From positions 372,001 through 436,000 of the forward strand of contig NW_002476301.1 in the NCBI RefSeq assembly GCF_000189635.1: DNA of 64,000 bases. Reading direction: 5' to 3'. Below, in pieces: positions 25,222 through 37,772 of the stretch. Made by a program: the position numbers and the translations under genes. Source of the stretch: Tetrahymena thermophila SB210. Its lineage: Eukaryota; Ciliophora; Oligohymenophorea; Hymenostomatida; Tetrahymenidae. The notes under the pieces were generated by a model, which was given only the letters and a program-made list of their open reading frames with translations, was not told the origin of the DNA and ran no database searches. Positions within the stretch are counted from its first letter, which is position 1. The number at the start of each line of letters is the position of its first letter.

Positions 25222-28200
25222 TCAATCATAATATGGCTTAAAACCTGACCAATCTTATGGTGCTTAATAGTCAGATTCGCTCATAAATTCAAGAGTAGCT
25301 TTAGTAGGTCCATCATCTTTTTTATCAATCAAAATTGTATCAAAAATTTCTTTTGATTGACTCCAATTTCCTTAAAGATATAGATCAAATGCTTTTTTAT
25401 AGATTTTAACAAATTCAAAATCAAAATCTTTTAAAATAAGTTTCATATCTTTGTCAGTAGTTAAATATTCCTTTACATCAAATACATTTGAATCCAAAAA
25501 CTGTAAATTTATTGATTTTTTCTACTTTTCTATTGACATTTTTTCTTAGATAGTTAAATCCTGTAATTTTGAAGGAGGCAACTTATCAACTTACATATCT
25601 ATAGTGTAAAATCCAATAGGCTATTTTATGGAAAATATTTTATAAATACAATAAATATATATAAAAGTGTGATTACTTTAGCTTAGCCTTTAATTTTTAC
25701 ATAATCTACCTATCTAATATATTCATGGAAGTTTGGAGTCAGTAAGTTATATATATCAGAAGAAAATAATAGTGGGACTCCATATCCTTTAGTTGCACCT
25801 TCTAAACGAGATGACATTGAGACATTTGGTGACAAATATGAGGCATCGATCTTAAATTCTGAGCCTATAGCACCCTCTATACTCCAACCAATGTGTAAAC
25901 CATATCCAATTTTTACCTTTATTTTAAAAATTTTAAATTTAAATGATTTTTTATCTTTTATATTTATTTGATGTCTAAAGAAATAAATTTTGTTTTTAAT
26001 TTGAAAAACTTATTATGTTTTTATTTGAATAGCTAAATACATATTATGAAATTTATTGTTTAAATTTAACTAGCTCATTTATTGTTTGAATTTTTTTATT
26101 TAAGTTCATATAATCTTATAAAAAATATCATAAAAATTACTAAAAAGATATGTTTTAACTCTTTTGTAAATTCTAGATTAAACAAATTATTATTAAAAAA
26201 TGATATGAGTTTTGAAATATTAAAATTTCTATTTATATAATTTGAAAGTTAATATTATAGTTTGATAAGGAACTTACTTTATAATTAGCCATACGTTAAT
26301 TAAGCCTTTGATCTTTTCTATATTCTAAAATGATAGGTTCTCTGTTAATTTTGGCTTATATTTTCATAAACGAAAGAAGAGCAAATTCTGCCATGATGCA
26401 TGCATAATTAGGGTCTTTGAAATCAATAGTATTATCTTCATTAACTTCATATTTATCCTCCTAAAATTTCCAAACAAGCAAGAAAGCATCACCAATATTC
26501 TATTTTAAAATGATATCTTTAAATTTAAAATAAAATAGAGATAATGAATTAATTACCTTATTTGCAGCTCCCATAAATCTGTCTACCATAGTATGAACAA
26601 TATCTCCTATATTGTTTACAAAGATCATAACGTCTTCCTATTTTCAAAATGAATTTATTTAAATTATAACTAAAAATAAAGTGAATTATAATTAATTTAT
26701 TACCTGTAACACTTCTGTAGCATCTGTGAAATTTCTGATATCACAAAATCCATAAATACAACACTTTTTCTTACCTGAAATCATAGGATCTACTTCACCG
26801 TGTTTGGCTATGTTGCTTCCTATAATTTCACTTCCTGCTTCACCAAAACCGAGAGCAAGCAGCGCTCCAATCTTTACAATAGCATTTTCAATAATTCTTG
26901 TTTCATACTAATCCTAAGACTCATCTATAAGCTCTTAATCTTTAGCTGAAAGTGGATCATTTGCAATTTAATTGACCTTTTATCATTATTTAGAAATTTA
27001 TTATTGATATAATCCCAATTATTTAATTTTTTTACTTTATTAATCATACGTTCAATAGGTCCAAGAGCTAACTTTTATGCATCCTATGAAAAAAAGAAGG
27101 CTGCAAGCAAAAGTACTATAGAAACGAAAATTGTTCTACAAATAGAAAGGATAGCATCTAATACTGACAAATCTCTAACATTAACAACTGATATAAAAAC
27201 AAGTGGATCATCACTTTTTAGTATTGTACCTTATGAAGATATTAAGTCAGGATGGTTCTATAAAAATATATTTCTATCTAAATATGATACAGAAGGTAAT
27301 AATTCTGAGTCTCTATAATTATCATATGAGTCCGAAACCCAATCAAGGCTAGTTTAGCTAAAAGGTTAGGTGAAATAAACACACGGAGATTTCAAACCTT
27401 ACAATGTAGTTAATGTATTTGAAATGCTTGAATATATGTTTTAAATAGAAGAGGTTGATAGTTAACAATATCTAGCAAGGGCAATAAGATGAAAGTCACT
27501 TGAATAAGGTAAATCAAAGTAAAAACTCTTTTAAAACATAGGTAAAAGAAAAAGAAGCAGCAAGATCACAATAACAACTTTCTTAGTTGTTAAATCTGAC
27601 AAACGCTTACTTACCTTGGATTCTTTAAGTTTGGCTTATTGTAATTCCTCTAACTTTTTATCAATTAAAAATTTATAAAATACAAAAAAAAAATGGAAAA
27701 AATCAATCAATAAATAAAATAAAATAAGCTCCAAAACATAAATTACATTTTCAGATTCATTCTTACTGATATTCAATTAACTATCTATATTTTGATTTGT
27801 TTAGTTGTTTTTTCTATCACTATTTCTATTTTCCTTACTTTTTGGTAATTCTATACTACCCCTTTCACCATGATTACCATCTTTGTTTGAATTATTTTAT
27901 GAATTTGTTACAGTTCCATCAGGATTCTTATTTTTTTATTTGTTTTTTAATGACTTTTTACCTGATTTATTTTAACAATTTAAGTTTTCTAATTTTTTTT
28001 TCTCCAATCTCTATTTTTACTCAACAGCTTACTTATATATTCTTGTAATTCTTATGAGCCTTATAAGACGTACAACCCTACCAGCTCTAATAATATTATC
28101 ATTTAAAAATTTTTAGCTCATTAAAACTAACTTTAACTTGAATTATTGAGAAAATATAATTTATTGATTAACTTCAAATAACATAAGTCTCCATCTATCT

Positions 28201-29441
28201 AACTAGCAAATTATAAATTCTATAAAATAGATTTTAATTCTAAGATAAAATTTTTTTGTATAAAAGTTGTAGAGGAGGAGATTAACTAAATTTATTCCAT
28301 AAAATTTAATATTTATTGAAGCCTTGAAAATGCTTATTGAGTTACAAATTTTTTAAAACTTTAAAATATTGTTAAAAATGTTAGTTAAATAAGTTAAATC
28401 AGATTTATAATTTATTAAAATGTGGTAAAATAGTTTTTAAATTTAATCAAATACTTATGCAAAAAGCTATAAGAATAAATAAAATATTTAATTTATTATT
28501 TAAATACCTGGTTCCAACACGAGAAGCTCTACTTGCTCTTGTTAACTAAATAGTGTTTCTTATATTATTTTAAAAGAATATCACTCTATTTAGAGACTAA
28601 ATATCAAGTAGCATAGTTGATGTAGATACAATATCTAGCCAAAAAAAGAATGAATATCTGTACTGAGGATAGGATATAGACTATATTATTATTTAAAATG
28701 CAAACGCTGAAATGCAAGTAATAGTTATGGCATCAAAGTAAGGATCGGCTCCCTATAATTTATGACCAATTAGTAAAATAATTAAAAGTAAAAAAATTTA
28801 AAACTAATTTTGTTAATGAGTAAAGTATGTTATTTATTTATTTATTAAAAGATTATCCTTGCTAATAAGGATATAATTTATCCAATATAAATAGAGGATA
28901 ATTGTATATTCATTTCATTTATGATATTCTACTTATATAATCTTTTTACTTTTGTAGTTGCAGCTACTCTTATATCGTCTCCAAATAGAGCATATATAGT
29001 AAATATAGCTAATATTAGTTGAAAGTATATTGAATCATGAAGTTCAGCTAGTTTTGGGTATTTTTAATTTTCATTCAAATTAAACACATCTATCTTCTTT
29101 CCATCTTTGTTTGATAATCTTTCTTTTCCTTTAGAAGATGGCTGTTGTGATAAATTAATTCTAGACATATTTTGCTATGATGCTATGTTTCTAATCTTTT
29201 CATCTGACTTTTGACTAAATTTTGAAGGTCTTCTAATATTGTTATTTAATACCTAAATCTGTTATTTAAATATGTTTGTTAACATAATTGCTTAATTTGA
29301 TCAAATTTTTACATCTGTTATATTATTCAGGTTTGAGTCAAATTATTATGTTGGACCCAACGTATTCTTTAAAATGCTTTTTCTTTAACCAGTAGCATTA
29401 TTTGGTTTTAAATTAGGTTCAGCTAATGCAACAGATTGCAT
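25222..29441 (-). CDS. Membrane class III nucleotide cyclase with voltage-sensor-like N-terminus
   Basis: ATG at 29441, TGA at 25222-25224. The N-terminus is cytosolic and Ser/Asn/Gln-rich. S1-S3-like spans follow (FQLILAIFTIYALFG; ITITCISAFAFQIII; FFFWLDIVSTSTMLLDI). Then comes an S4-like helix with Arg at every third or fourth residue (SRASRVGTRAGRVVRLIRLI), split by an intron of about 420 bases (28087-28507). A polar linker follows, then a span (VVIVILLLLFLLPMF), an exposed region of about 150 residues, a second span (IFVSIVLLLAAFFF) and the cyclase domain. The metal-binding Asp residues are in FCDIRNFT (about 26730-26750) and NIGDAFLLVW (about 26490). The domain continues as GLHIGWSIEGAIGSEFKID and SPNVSMSSRLE, and the C-terminal tail ends near GNWSQSKEIF. 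No S5-pore-S6 was found. It presumably makes cAMP or cGMP at the plasma or ciliary membrane. Some introns are provisional. Confidence 0.85.
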
Positions 29442-30759
29442 AAAATGATTCTAACTTAAATAGTATCACAATATAAAAAATAATTAACGCTAACTTCAAA
29501 GTAAGATGAGTTTTCTTTCTTACTGAATATCCGCAACCTATCTATTTATTTTCTTAATTTGTTATTTAATTTGATTTTATAGTAAAAATCACAATACTAC
29601 TTATCTTACAAAAATTTTATTTTTTTAATCAGTAATTGAGGAAATGATAAATTTTTAATTTCTTTTGCTTTTTGGTTATTTGTTTATATTGATTGTTTAG
29701 AGTTTGCTTTATTATAACATAAAATAATAGTCTCCCTCTAACTTTATTTAATAATAATTTGCATACTTTTATTCAAATTTCTTTGAAATTTCTACTAATT
29801 CAATAAATTATTGCTTCAGATGATTTTTAAATGGATTGATTTGTTCTTTTATTTATAATAAAATTATATTTAATGGCAAACAAGTAACAGAAAATATGAA
29901 TTTAATTGATAAATTTTGTATTATGATAATATGTTTAAATATTATTAAATTTCATCAAAAAGTAGAAGCTATTGAAATTTTCGAACAAAAGTATTCAATT
30001 CATTATAAAAATAAATAATTAGCATTATTTATGGCTAAAAATTAATAATTTTCATTTATATGACATATAATAATTTGTAATGGAAAAATGATATTATTTT
30101 TTTTTTTAAATTTAATTAACTAAAAAATAGGAAAAATAAATTTTATGAAGAAAGTAAAATAAAATATTCCTATACGAAATAAATATGAATATAATTTTTG
30201 AAATACAAAAATATTTAGAAAGAAAGAAAGTAGATTTATTTGTTTGTCAATAGGTAAGTAGGTAGGTATGAATGTATGTATGTAAGTAGCTAGATGGGAG
30301 ACAATTTTCTTGTGTTAAAAAAAATATTTAGGTTAGAGAAGAACTAAGTATATTAATAATTATTGTTAGGTTTATTAGGTTGAGGTAGATTATGTTTAGA
30401 TAGATATAGATTAGTTTTATATATGTATTTGAAAGCAGCACTGTTGGCTTTATAAGTTTCGCTATCAATAAATCTTTGCTATTCTGAATAATTAAAGTGA
30501 AACATTAATATTTATTTAAGTTACAACATTTTTATCTTCAAAATGTTGCTCATAAATTAGTAATTTCTTTGAAACTCTCCTCATTATAAAAAATTTGACA
30601 TATATTAAAATTAAAAATTTGTTTGGGATTTTTAAATCGAATAACTTGCAATGATTAGTGAGTGAGTGAGTTAGTTAGTTAATTAGTTTAAAGATAATTA
30701 GATAAAAACTTTTTGAACTTACTTACTTACTTATTTAGTTATTCATTATTTTACTTTCA
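29442..30759. other. Intergenic with simple-sequence tracts
   Basis: AT-rich spacer upstream of the cyclase and downstream of the Myb gene. It contains tetranucleotide-like tracts: GTAGGTAGGTATGAATGTAT near 30255-30290, and GTGAGTGAGTGAGTTAGTTAG near 30659-30680. A 60-codon frame at 29836-30018 has AT-driven composition and is not convincing. Confidence 0.5.
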
Positions 30760-33700
30760 TCATTATTTATTCATAGTATTTATTGTTTACTAATATTGGT
30801 TACCCATTTATCCTGTAGGATAAATATAATTTAAGTTGTTAGGGTTGCTTTATCCTCCGAAGTTAGGATTATATTAACTATTATCAGTATATGGGATAAA
30901 TGCTTAGTTGTTATTTGATAAGTCAAAGCTATTTCGTTGCATAAATAAAAATTATTATCCATCTTCTATTTTCATTGGATTTATTTAATTTATAGACTAT
31001 GCCATATTGCCCATATTGCCTATTACTTAGAATGAGGTATTATTTGTAGAAAATTAGGGAATACCCATCATATTTGCACTCATACCTGCGACATGAGTTG
31101 GTCCTGCAGTATTCTAAATTCCAGCTGAAAAGTGCTGGCCAGTATTTTATCCAGTATTATAATCATTATAGTAAGCAGGTTAGCTCTAATATAAGTTATT
31201 TGGTTATGTCTACTGAACGTGAGCTTAGTTTTAGTTAATTGCTGATTAAGTTAGAATTTAAGTATTATGAGCTCCACCTAATATATTAGTAGTTGCTGGA
31301 AGTATTTACTAAGGGTGAGTACTCTAAAAGCTAAGAGTTGTATCTTGCTGAGGTATTCCTATTTATTGCTGTTGATTACTATTTTATTTATGCTATTATT
31401 ACATCATTATGTTTTAATTATTTTAGGTATTTTAGTATTGTGGGATAGAATTTGTATTAACAATTGCTTTATTTTGAACTTTAATATTATTTGAGTTATC
31501 GCTAATTTTATTAAAATAAATATTCTTAATTTAAAGAAGGATTTAAAAAATAAATTAATAAATTACAATCCGTTGTTATTGTTGTTGTTGTTGCTTGTAA
31601 AATTGATCTAGTCAACTTCTTGTTGCATCTACATACTTTTATTATTCTACACTTTGGTGTTATTATTGCTGTTATTTTAAGAAGCCTAAGCCCATATTTT
31701 TTACATTTATTGCTATTGAGATGGAGGAGTCAAAAATATTTCATTTTTAGTTAAATTAACTACAGCATAGGAGTATTAATCTTACTCATTGTACTACAAA
31801 TCTTGGTAGTTCATTACTTTAAGCTTAATTTCATCTTTCATGTCAATGTGTTCCAAAGAAGGTATCTTCTGCTAAACGAATCCACCTTAGTTTTGGTTTT
31901 GCTGGTTATTTTAATTTGGAATATCTTAGTATGAGTGACTCACAAATTCTTCAATGCTATCTGCTTTAGATCTGTTTATAATATTAAAAATACAATTTAC
32001 TTTTGTAATTTTCTAAAATATTTAATTTACTAAGTAATTTAACCTCCGAGGACTATTTATTAATTAAAGAAATCAAAGTTTTAGCTTCCTATATGAGGGT
32101 TACTGGCTATATTTCCCTAGCTTGGTTGAATACCTTATTACTGTTGTTATGGAGGATGTTGCTATTAGTTAACGCCATTTTATTAGTAGATACCTTATTA
32201 CTATTAATACAATCCATTCTTCATCTTTTCATCGCTACCTTAAAGCTACTATTAATATTAACTAGGTTGATAATTATTCTATTTTTGATAGTTTGGAGCC
32301 TTGTATGGACTGTTTGAATCAATAGCTTTAGGGTTCTCAGAGTTATTTCTACTATTTTATTTAAACTAACTTTCTTGATGAATTTGTTAGCGAGGATGAG
32401 TCTAATGCTGAAGATTAGAATTACTGCTTTAGTAACCTAAAGCATTGTTGGTATTTGTATTTTCCATTTCGCCATCTTCATCTTGCTTGCATTTTATTTA
32501 ATCTGAGTAGGCTTTGCTAAAAATGGATTCTATTTTAATAAATAATTTTTTATTTTAAATTTATTGCTTTTTGTAATTTTCATATTTATTACTTTAGGCT
32601 GTATGGGGAGAAGGAGAGTGCCTTGAAGTATCATCATCAGAAGACATAGATTCGTAGTTTTTGTGAATAAATTATAGCATTTTGTGTTTTTATTTTTTAA
32701 ATGCTTTAGAATTGCGGCTTGAATCAGAATAAACAGAATTATTGTCACTAGAATAGCACTCACTGGAGTTTATTTTAAGATTGTTTTCGATATTTTTTAT
32801 AAGCTTGTTTATCAATTTTTTCTCATTGACCATATCTTTTCCTAATGGTGAATCCATTGTTCCGCCATTACCGCCGCTATTTTGGTTTTATTCGCTGCTT
32901 ACTTCTTCTGATTCATAAATTTAGGAATCTTCAAAGGAATCTTGTATTCCTGCTTTTTCATTTTTCTCAATGTGCTTTCTAAAAATGGCATGAAATCTAT
33001 TCTTCACTGCATTTTCAGTCCTACCTTTTAATTTTTTTGCTATAATTGACCATTTTTTACCAAGTTCTTTCGCCAACTTTAATAATTCTAAATCTTCTTC
33101 TTATGTCCAGCTACCCCTATTTATTTTATATAATTTAATAAACATACTTCTTCTATAAGTTAGTTAGTACTTCTTAATATCAGGATCATGATAGTTATTA
33201 AAGTGCTCTCTACATTATTTTGGTGTTCTATAAATTTTTTAGTTTGTTTCATAGAAGAGTCTTGTGGATACTTCTACCCAATCTTTTTTACCCTTTTCTC
33301 TAATTTTTACAATTTAATTTTTATGAAATATGTTTTTAAAAATTAAAAAGTTATTATTTTACTAAACTTGATTTACAATAGTGGGAAGAATTTCATTTTC
33401 TTCTTTTGTCCATGGTTCATCTTGTATGTTGACTTTACACATTTTTAACCATTTAAATCTACAACTTTCTTTATCTTTTCCGGGTACCATATTAGCTATG
33501 AATTACCAATCACTTTCAGTCTATTTAAATAAACGAATATGTTAGGTTGAGTATTAAAAATAAATTATCAATCAAATTTAAATAAAAATTTAGTGTCCTC
33601 TAATTTAACATAAGAATTAATGGTGTTTGTTCATAAAAAAATTTATTTTTAAAATTATTTATTTTTGATGATTTTCTTTTTCTCATTCACAAACTTAATA

Positions 33701-34803
33701 TTTTTAGAAAACTCCTAATTTTTATCTATGTTTAAAAAACTATTCTTACCAGGTTTTTATGGGAGGAGACATTATGGTGAGCACAATATTTCATGACACA
33801 CCAAATCAAAATTATGATATCATCTTCATTCCAATTCTTTTTGAGTGTTTTGGTTACTTGCATCCTTGTTTAAAAAAATATTAATATTATGAGAAAAAGC
33901 TTAATATTTTTAATTCTTTCAAAGAGATTAGTAAATGAAAAATTGAAAAAAACTTTCAATTTAGACTTTAAAAACTACAAAAAACTTTTATTACAATTAG
34001 AGAAAATAGATGATTTTTTATCATCTCTATAATTAGTAGTAGTAGTATTAGTTGTAGATGAACAAATAATACACGATTTAAAAATAATTTTTATCATTTA
34101 TAAACTAATAATTAATTACTTTTAAATGTCCTTCTCATACATTTTGAGTAACTCAACATAAGGAGGGAAATCCATTGGGCATTGCTTGGCTATAATGGTA
34201 TCTTTTACATTTAGTTTTGTGTCCTTCAAATTTCCTATCTATTCAGAGAATTGATGAAAACATTTGCGATTATGCTATAATCTTTCATGAAGGCTCATTT
34301 CATTTATCATTTCTTGTTGCTAATCTATAAGTTTAAGATAATTAATTTATTTATTTCATTTACAGCCAACAAGTAGATATCATCAAATGTGGAAAAGAAA
34401 AAAAAATGTAAAAAAAATGATTATTTAATTGTTGGAGCTGTTTTAACAAATCAGCTAATAGTTATGTATTTGATAATATTTTACTCATGAAATCATCTGC
34501 GTAATGCTATTGATTGTTAGCGTATTCAGCACAATAGTTAAAGTCGTAATTATTTTCTAATTTTTAAAAATAAATAATGTTAAAAAGTTCTTTCCTCCAT
34601 TCCTTCTTCTTTTTTCATCTGTAGATATGGATTATCCATTTCATAAAAATTATTGCTTAATAAGAAAGAAACATTTTGTTTGTTTCTCTCAATACATTGC
34701 AGAGAAATTATAAATTTAAATTTTAAAAGTTCTTACTATATTATAGACTATTATTGTGAATAGGGCTGATTTCGCTTAACGACGGCTTTTCCAATCGTTT
34801 CAT
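30760..34803 (-). CDS. Three-repeat Myb-domain protein
   Basis: Nuclear DNA-binding protein of the Myb/SANT class. Repeats in order: an atypical first repeat starting KKNWNEDDIIILIWC and resuming DWQFIANMVPGKDKESCRFK; a second, PWTKEENEILPTIV, then DWVEVSTRL and TPKQCREHFNNY; and a canonical third, GSWTQEEDLELLKLAKELG, then WSIIAKKLKGRTENAVKNRF (about 32970-33125). Spaced Trp residues and the recognition helices are visible. The C-terminal two thirds is Gln/Asn-rich, low complexity (encoded partly by TAA/TAG), resembling an activation domain, ending at TGA 30760-30762. Exons upstream (34803-34737, 34556 on, and about 34330-34140) join in phase to the Myb start through a GTATGA...ACAAG intron, so I model one gene from ATG 34803. 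One upstream junction near 34340 is unresolved. If those exons form a separate gene, Myb would start at ATG 33863. Confidence 0.8.
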
Positions 34804-35849
34804 AGTACGCGGGTTCTTGTTTTTTTTTATAAATCGAAATTAAAAAATAAACTTTTTTATCAAATATTGTCAAGTAATACAAATTTTATCACAAATTTTT
34901 TTTTCTTGTTTTGATTTTGTGTTCTCTTGATTTTAATAAAGTTCCTTTGTAAAAACTTAAAGTTTTTAGCTAATTTCCATTTAATTAATATAAAAATAAG
35001 AAAAAGAATAAAAGTGACTGTCTTATTTGATTATTTTATTTTATTTTAAAATCAGAAAAACAATTAACTTTTTACCTTAATTTAATATTCAATATATAAT
35101 AGTTTCTACCTCTCCATCTAAAACATGACTCTTCGATTCTCTTATTTTAATTTTAATTTATTCTTGATTTTAATTGATTGATTGACTGACTGACCGATGT
35201 TTATTTGCATGAGCTTAAGTAAGTTAATTCATTATTTAATTAATTATTTTTTCTGATAGGTACATACACTTTTCTTTTAAATTTATTAGTTAATTAATTA
35301 ATTTATTGATTCATTAATATTTTTTTCATTTTTTTCTTTAATAAAAAGAAATTTAATTGTCTAATGAAAATAAAATATTTGTATTGTTTAGAAATAATTT
35401 CAATAAATCCTTTTTTATTACTTAATATATTTCTGATTTATTTAATTTTTTTTAATGAAGAAATAAAATGAATTTTATTAAATATTGCTAAAATTTTACA
35501 TAAAAATCTTTTTAAACAAAAGAATCAGAATATTTAACATAAAAAATAGAATACATTCATGATTTCATTTATGCAATTTGCAAGTAGTTATAATAAGGCT
35601 GATATGTTTTGTAAAAAATTAATATTAAGAATAAAGCACACAAGTCAGGAGCTTTCAAACTGAATTTGGTTCCTCTTTAGTTTTTAAGTTTTTATTTATA
35701 TAATTAACAAGTAATTATTTTTTTATGGTTAATTATTATTCAATTATTTTTACTATATTAAAATTAGATATCTCATACCAAAATAGACTTTTAAGTAGAA
35801 TTAAAAGTAGATAGATACAAAATTTTTGATTATAATTAGTTGTTTAAAA
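34804..35849. other. Divergent intergenic region, Myb / cNMP-binding genes
   Basis: AT-rich, about 1.05 kb, carrying 5' flanks of both divergent genes. A GATTGATTGACTGACTGACC tract lies near 35175-35195. No coding frame is seen. Confidence 0.5.
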
Positions 35850-37721
35850 ATGAAAGAGAAACTATAAATAAATGTACATAAAGAAATCAATAATTAGGAA
35901 AGATGCAATTCAGCAGAGCCCTTCTCATCTTCTCATAATACAAATTAATCTTCATCAAAAAATGTGTAGAATTTAATTTCTCCTTCAAAGATAATTTAGC
36001 CTAAGCGAAAATCTCATTTATTTGGGTACTTATTCAAAAATTTGGTTTCCAAAGTATATCCATTTATTCAACAATTAGTTTATTAAAAAATAATAAAATA
36101 ATTTAATTAGTGTACTGCTGAGCTACTTTAAAAAAGTAGCAAGGAGAGAAGTGCTTATGATATTAAAATGATTGACAAATTTATTTGCAACTCATAAATA
36201 TTTAATGAATACTCAGAAACATTAACTTCTGAAATAAGGATGGAGTTTTGCAAATTCTTAAGATATGTTAAAATAGATAAAGGATAGATAATATAAAATT
36301 TCAGTAAATTATTTTTTGTTTAAGCTTTCATTTTAAATTAAAATCTTTAAACTAAAGATAATAGGGTCGAAAGCCTTTTCTTTTTAATATGTGGTAGAGT
36401 GAAGTAAACTGAATCAGAAAAAAAACTAAAAAAAAATAATTAAATTATGCGATTTAAAAATGAAGAAATTATAGATAAATTTATCATTTTTGATTCAAAT
36501 CAATAAAAAGATTAAGTTATTTACTCTTTTCCTAATGTTGAATTTATTACACATAATATTTGCAAATCAAAATACGAAACTCTGGAAGACTGCTACTTTG
36601 CTACAATTTCATATAAAGAATTTGAGTAAATAATGAGCAAAACTAAAAGTAAAGACCTGCTTTATGAAATTTCGTACTATTCTAGAATAAGTTTTTTCAG
36701 TAAATGGAATTTTAATACTATCAAGTTTTTAGTATAAAATTCTTTTAAAAAATAATTTAAAATAAATTAAATAGTTTTTGACTAAGAATCTGCTCCTGAT
36801 TACTGGTAAAATTAGATTAGAATTAATAATTTAATTTAATAAACATTTTGGTTACTTTTCATGAAAAATATGCTTTCTTTTAAATTACATAAAATAAAGG
36901 TATATAATTAGATAAGGCGAATTTAGTTTATAGAGATGCTTTGAAATTGAAACATCCAAGAGGTAGTAGTAAAATGATATGATGGTATAGTTTAAATAAG
37001 CAAAGAGTTTTACATAAACATAATCGATTTCTATATTGTAATAAAATGAATTCTTTGGAATTGAAGATATATTATCAAATAAAAAAAGATAGTATTCCGT
37101 AAAATGTCTAAGCGAGTAAGGAGTACTATCAGTAATTTCATCCAAAGAAATAGTCAAACTTATGAATAGAAATATTTTAATACAAATAGATATTCAAAGA
37201 ATTTTCTCAGAAAAAACCAACTTCATTTAAGAAAGAATAAATCAAATAGAATAATAATTAATTTAGTCATAGATTAAAAAAATAGAAATAAGAAGCAAGA
37301 ATATTTCAACTTAAAATCAAGTTTCTACTGTTAACTAATCTAAAGATAATATGGAAAAGATCTAGCAAGTTGAGGATATGCTGTAAATATAAGAATAATA
37401 CTCGAAGATCCATACCACAAATGGAACATTTTAGGCATCTGAAGATTTAGATGAATAAATCGAGATTCAGAAATTCCTTAAGCTTAAAGGCTTTAATTCA
37501 TTGAGTACTCACCAATAACCAACATAAGCACAGGAATAAAACAAAAGGATTTACAATGAAAATTTTAAAAAAGCATTAAAAAATGATAAAATTCTGAGAA
37601 ATGATACTCTAAAATAAAAGTAAGAGCTTCTGAATTTTTATAGAAAAATGATAGAAGACTAATTTAGCACATAAAAGTAAAAATAATCAAGGTAAATTTA
37701 ACTTAAAAATAGTTTATTGAT

Positions 37722-37772
<51 letters not shown>

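Noticed and set aside
27797-28048. Phe/Tyr-rich plus-strand frame
   Set aside because: Antisense shadow of the polar linker between the S4-like helix and the next span of the cyclase gene.
29836-30018. 60-codon plus-strand frame
   Set aside because: AT-driven composition in a spacer with simple repeats; no support.
32093-32763. Leu-rich frames on both strands within the Myb gene
   Set aside because: Shadows of the Gln/Asn-rich Myb C-terminal coding region. The Myb frame is continuous there.
34556-34803. Alternative frame KQEPAYYETIGKAVVKRNQ reading on through the intron
   Set aside because: It looks protein-like but has no ATG and cannot be joined in phase to the next exon. The MKRLEKPSLSEI frame has an ATG and a phase-consistent intron.
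34741-34810. GC-richer block resembling a tRNA 3' half (GGTTC-like)
   Set aside because: No cloverleaf pairing and no acceptor stem. It is the first coding exon of the Myb-gene model.
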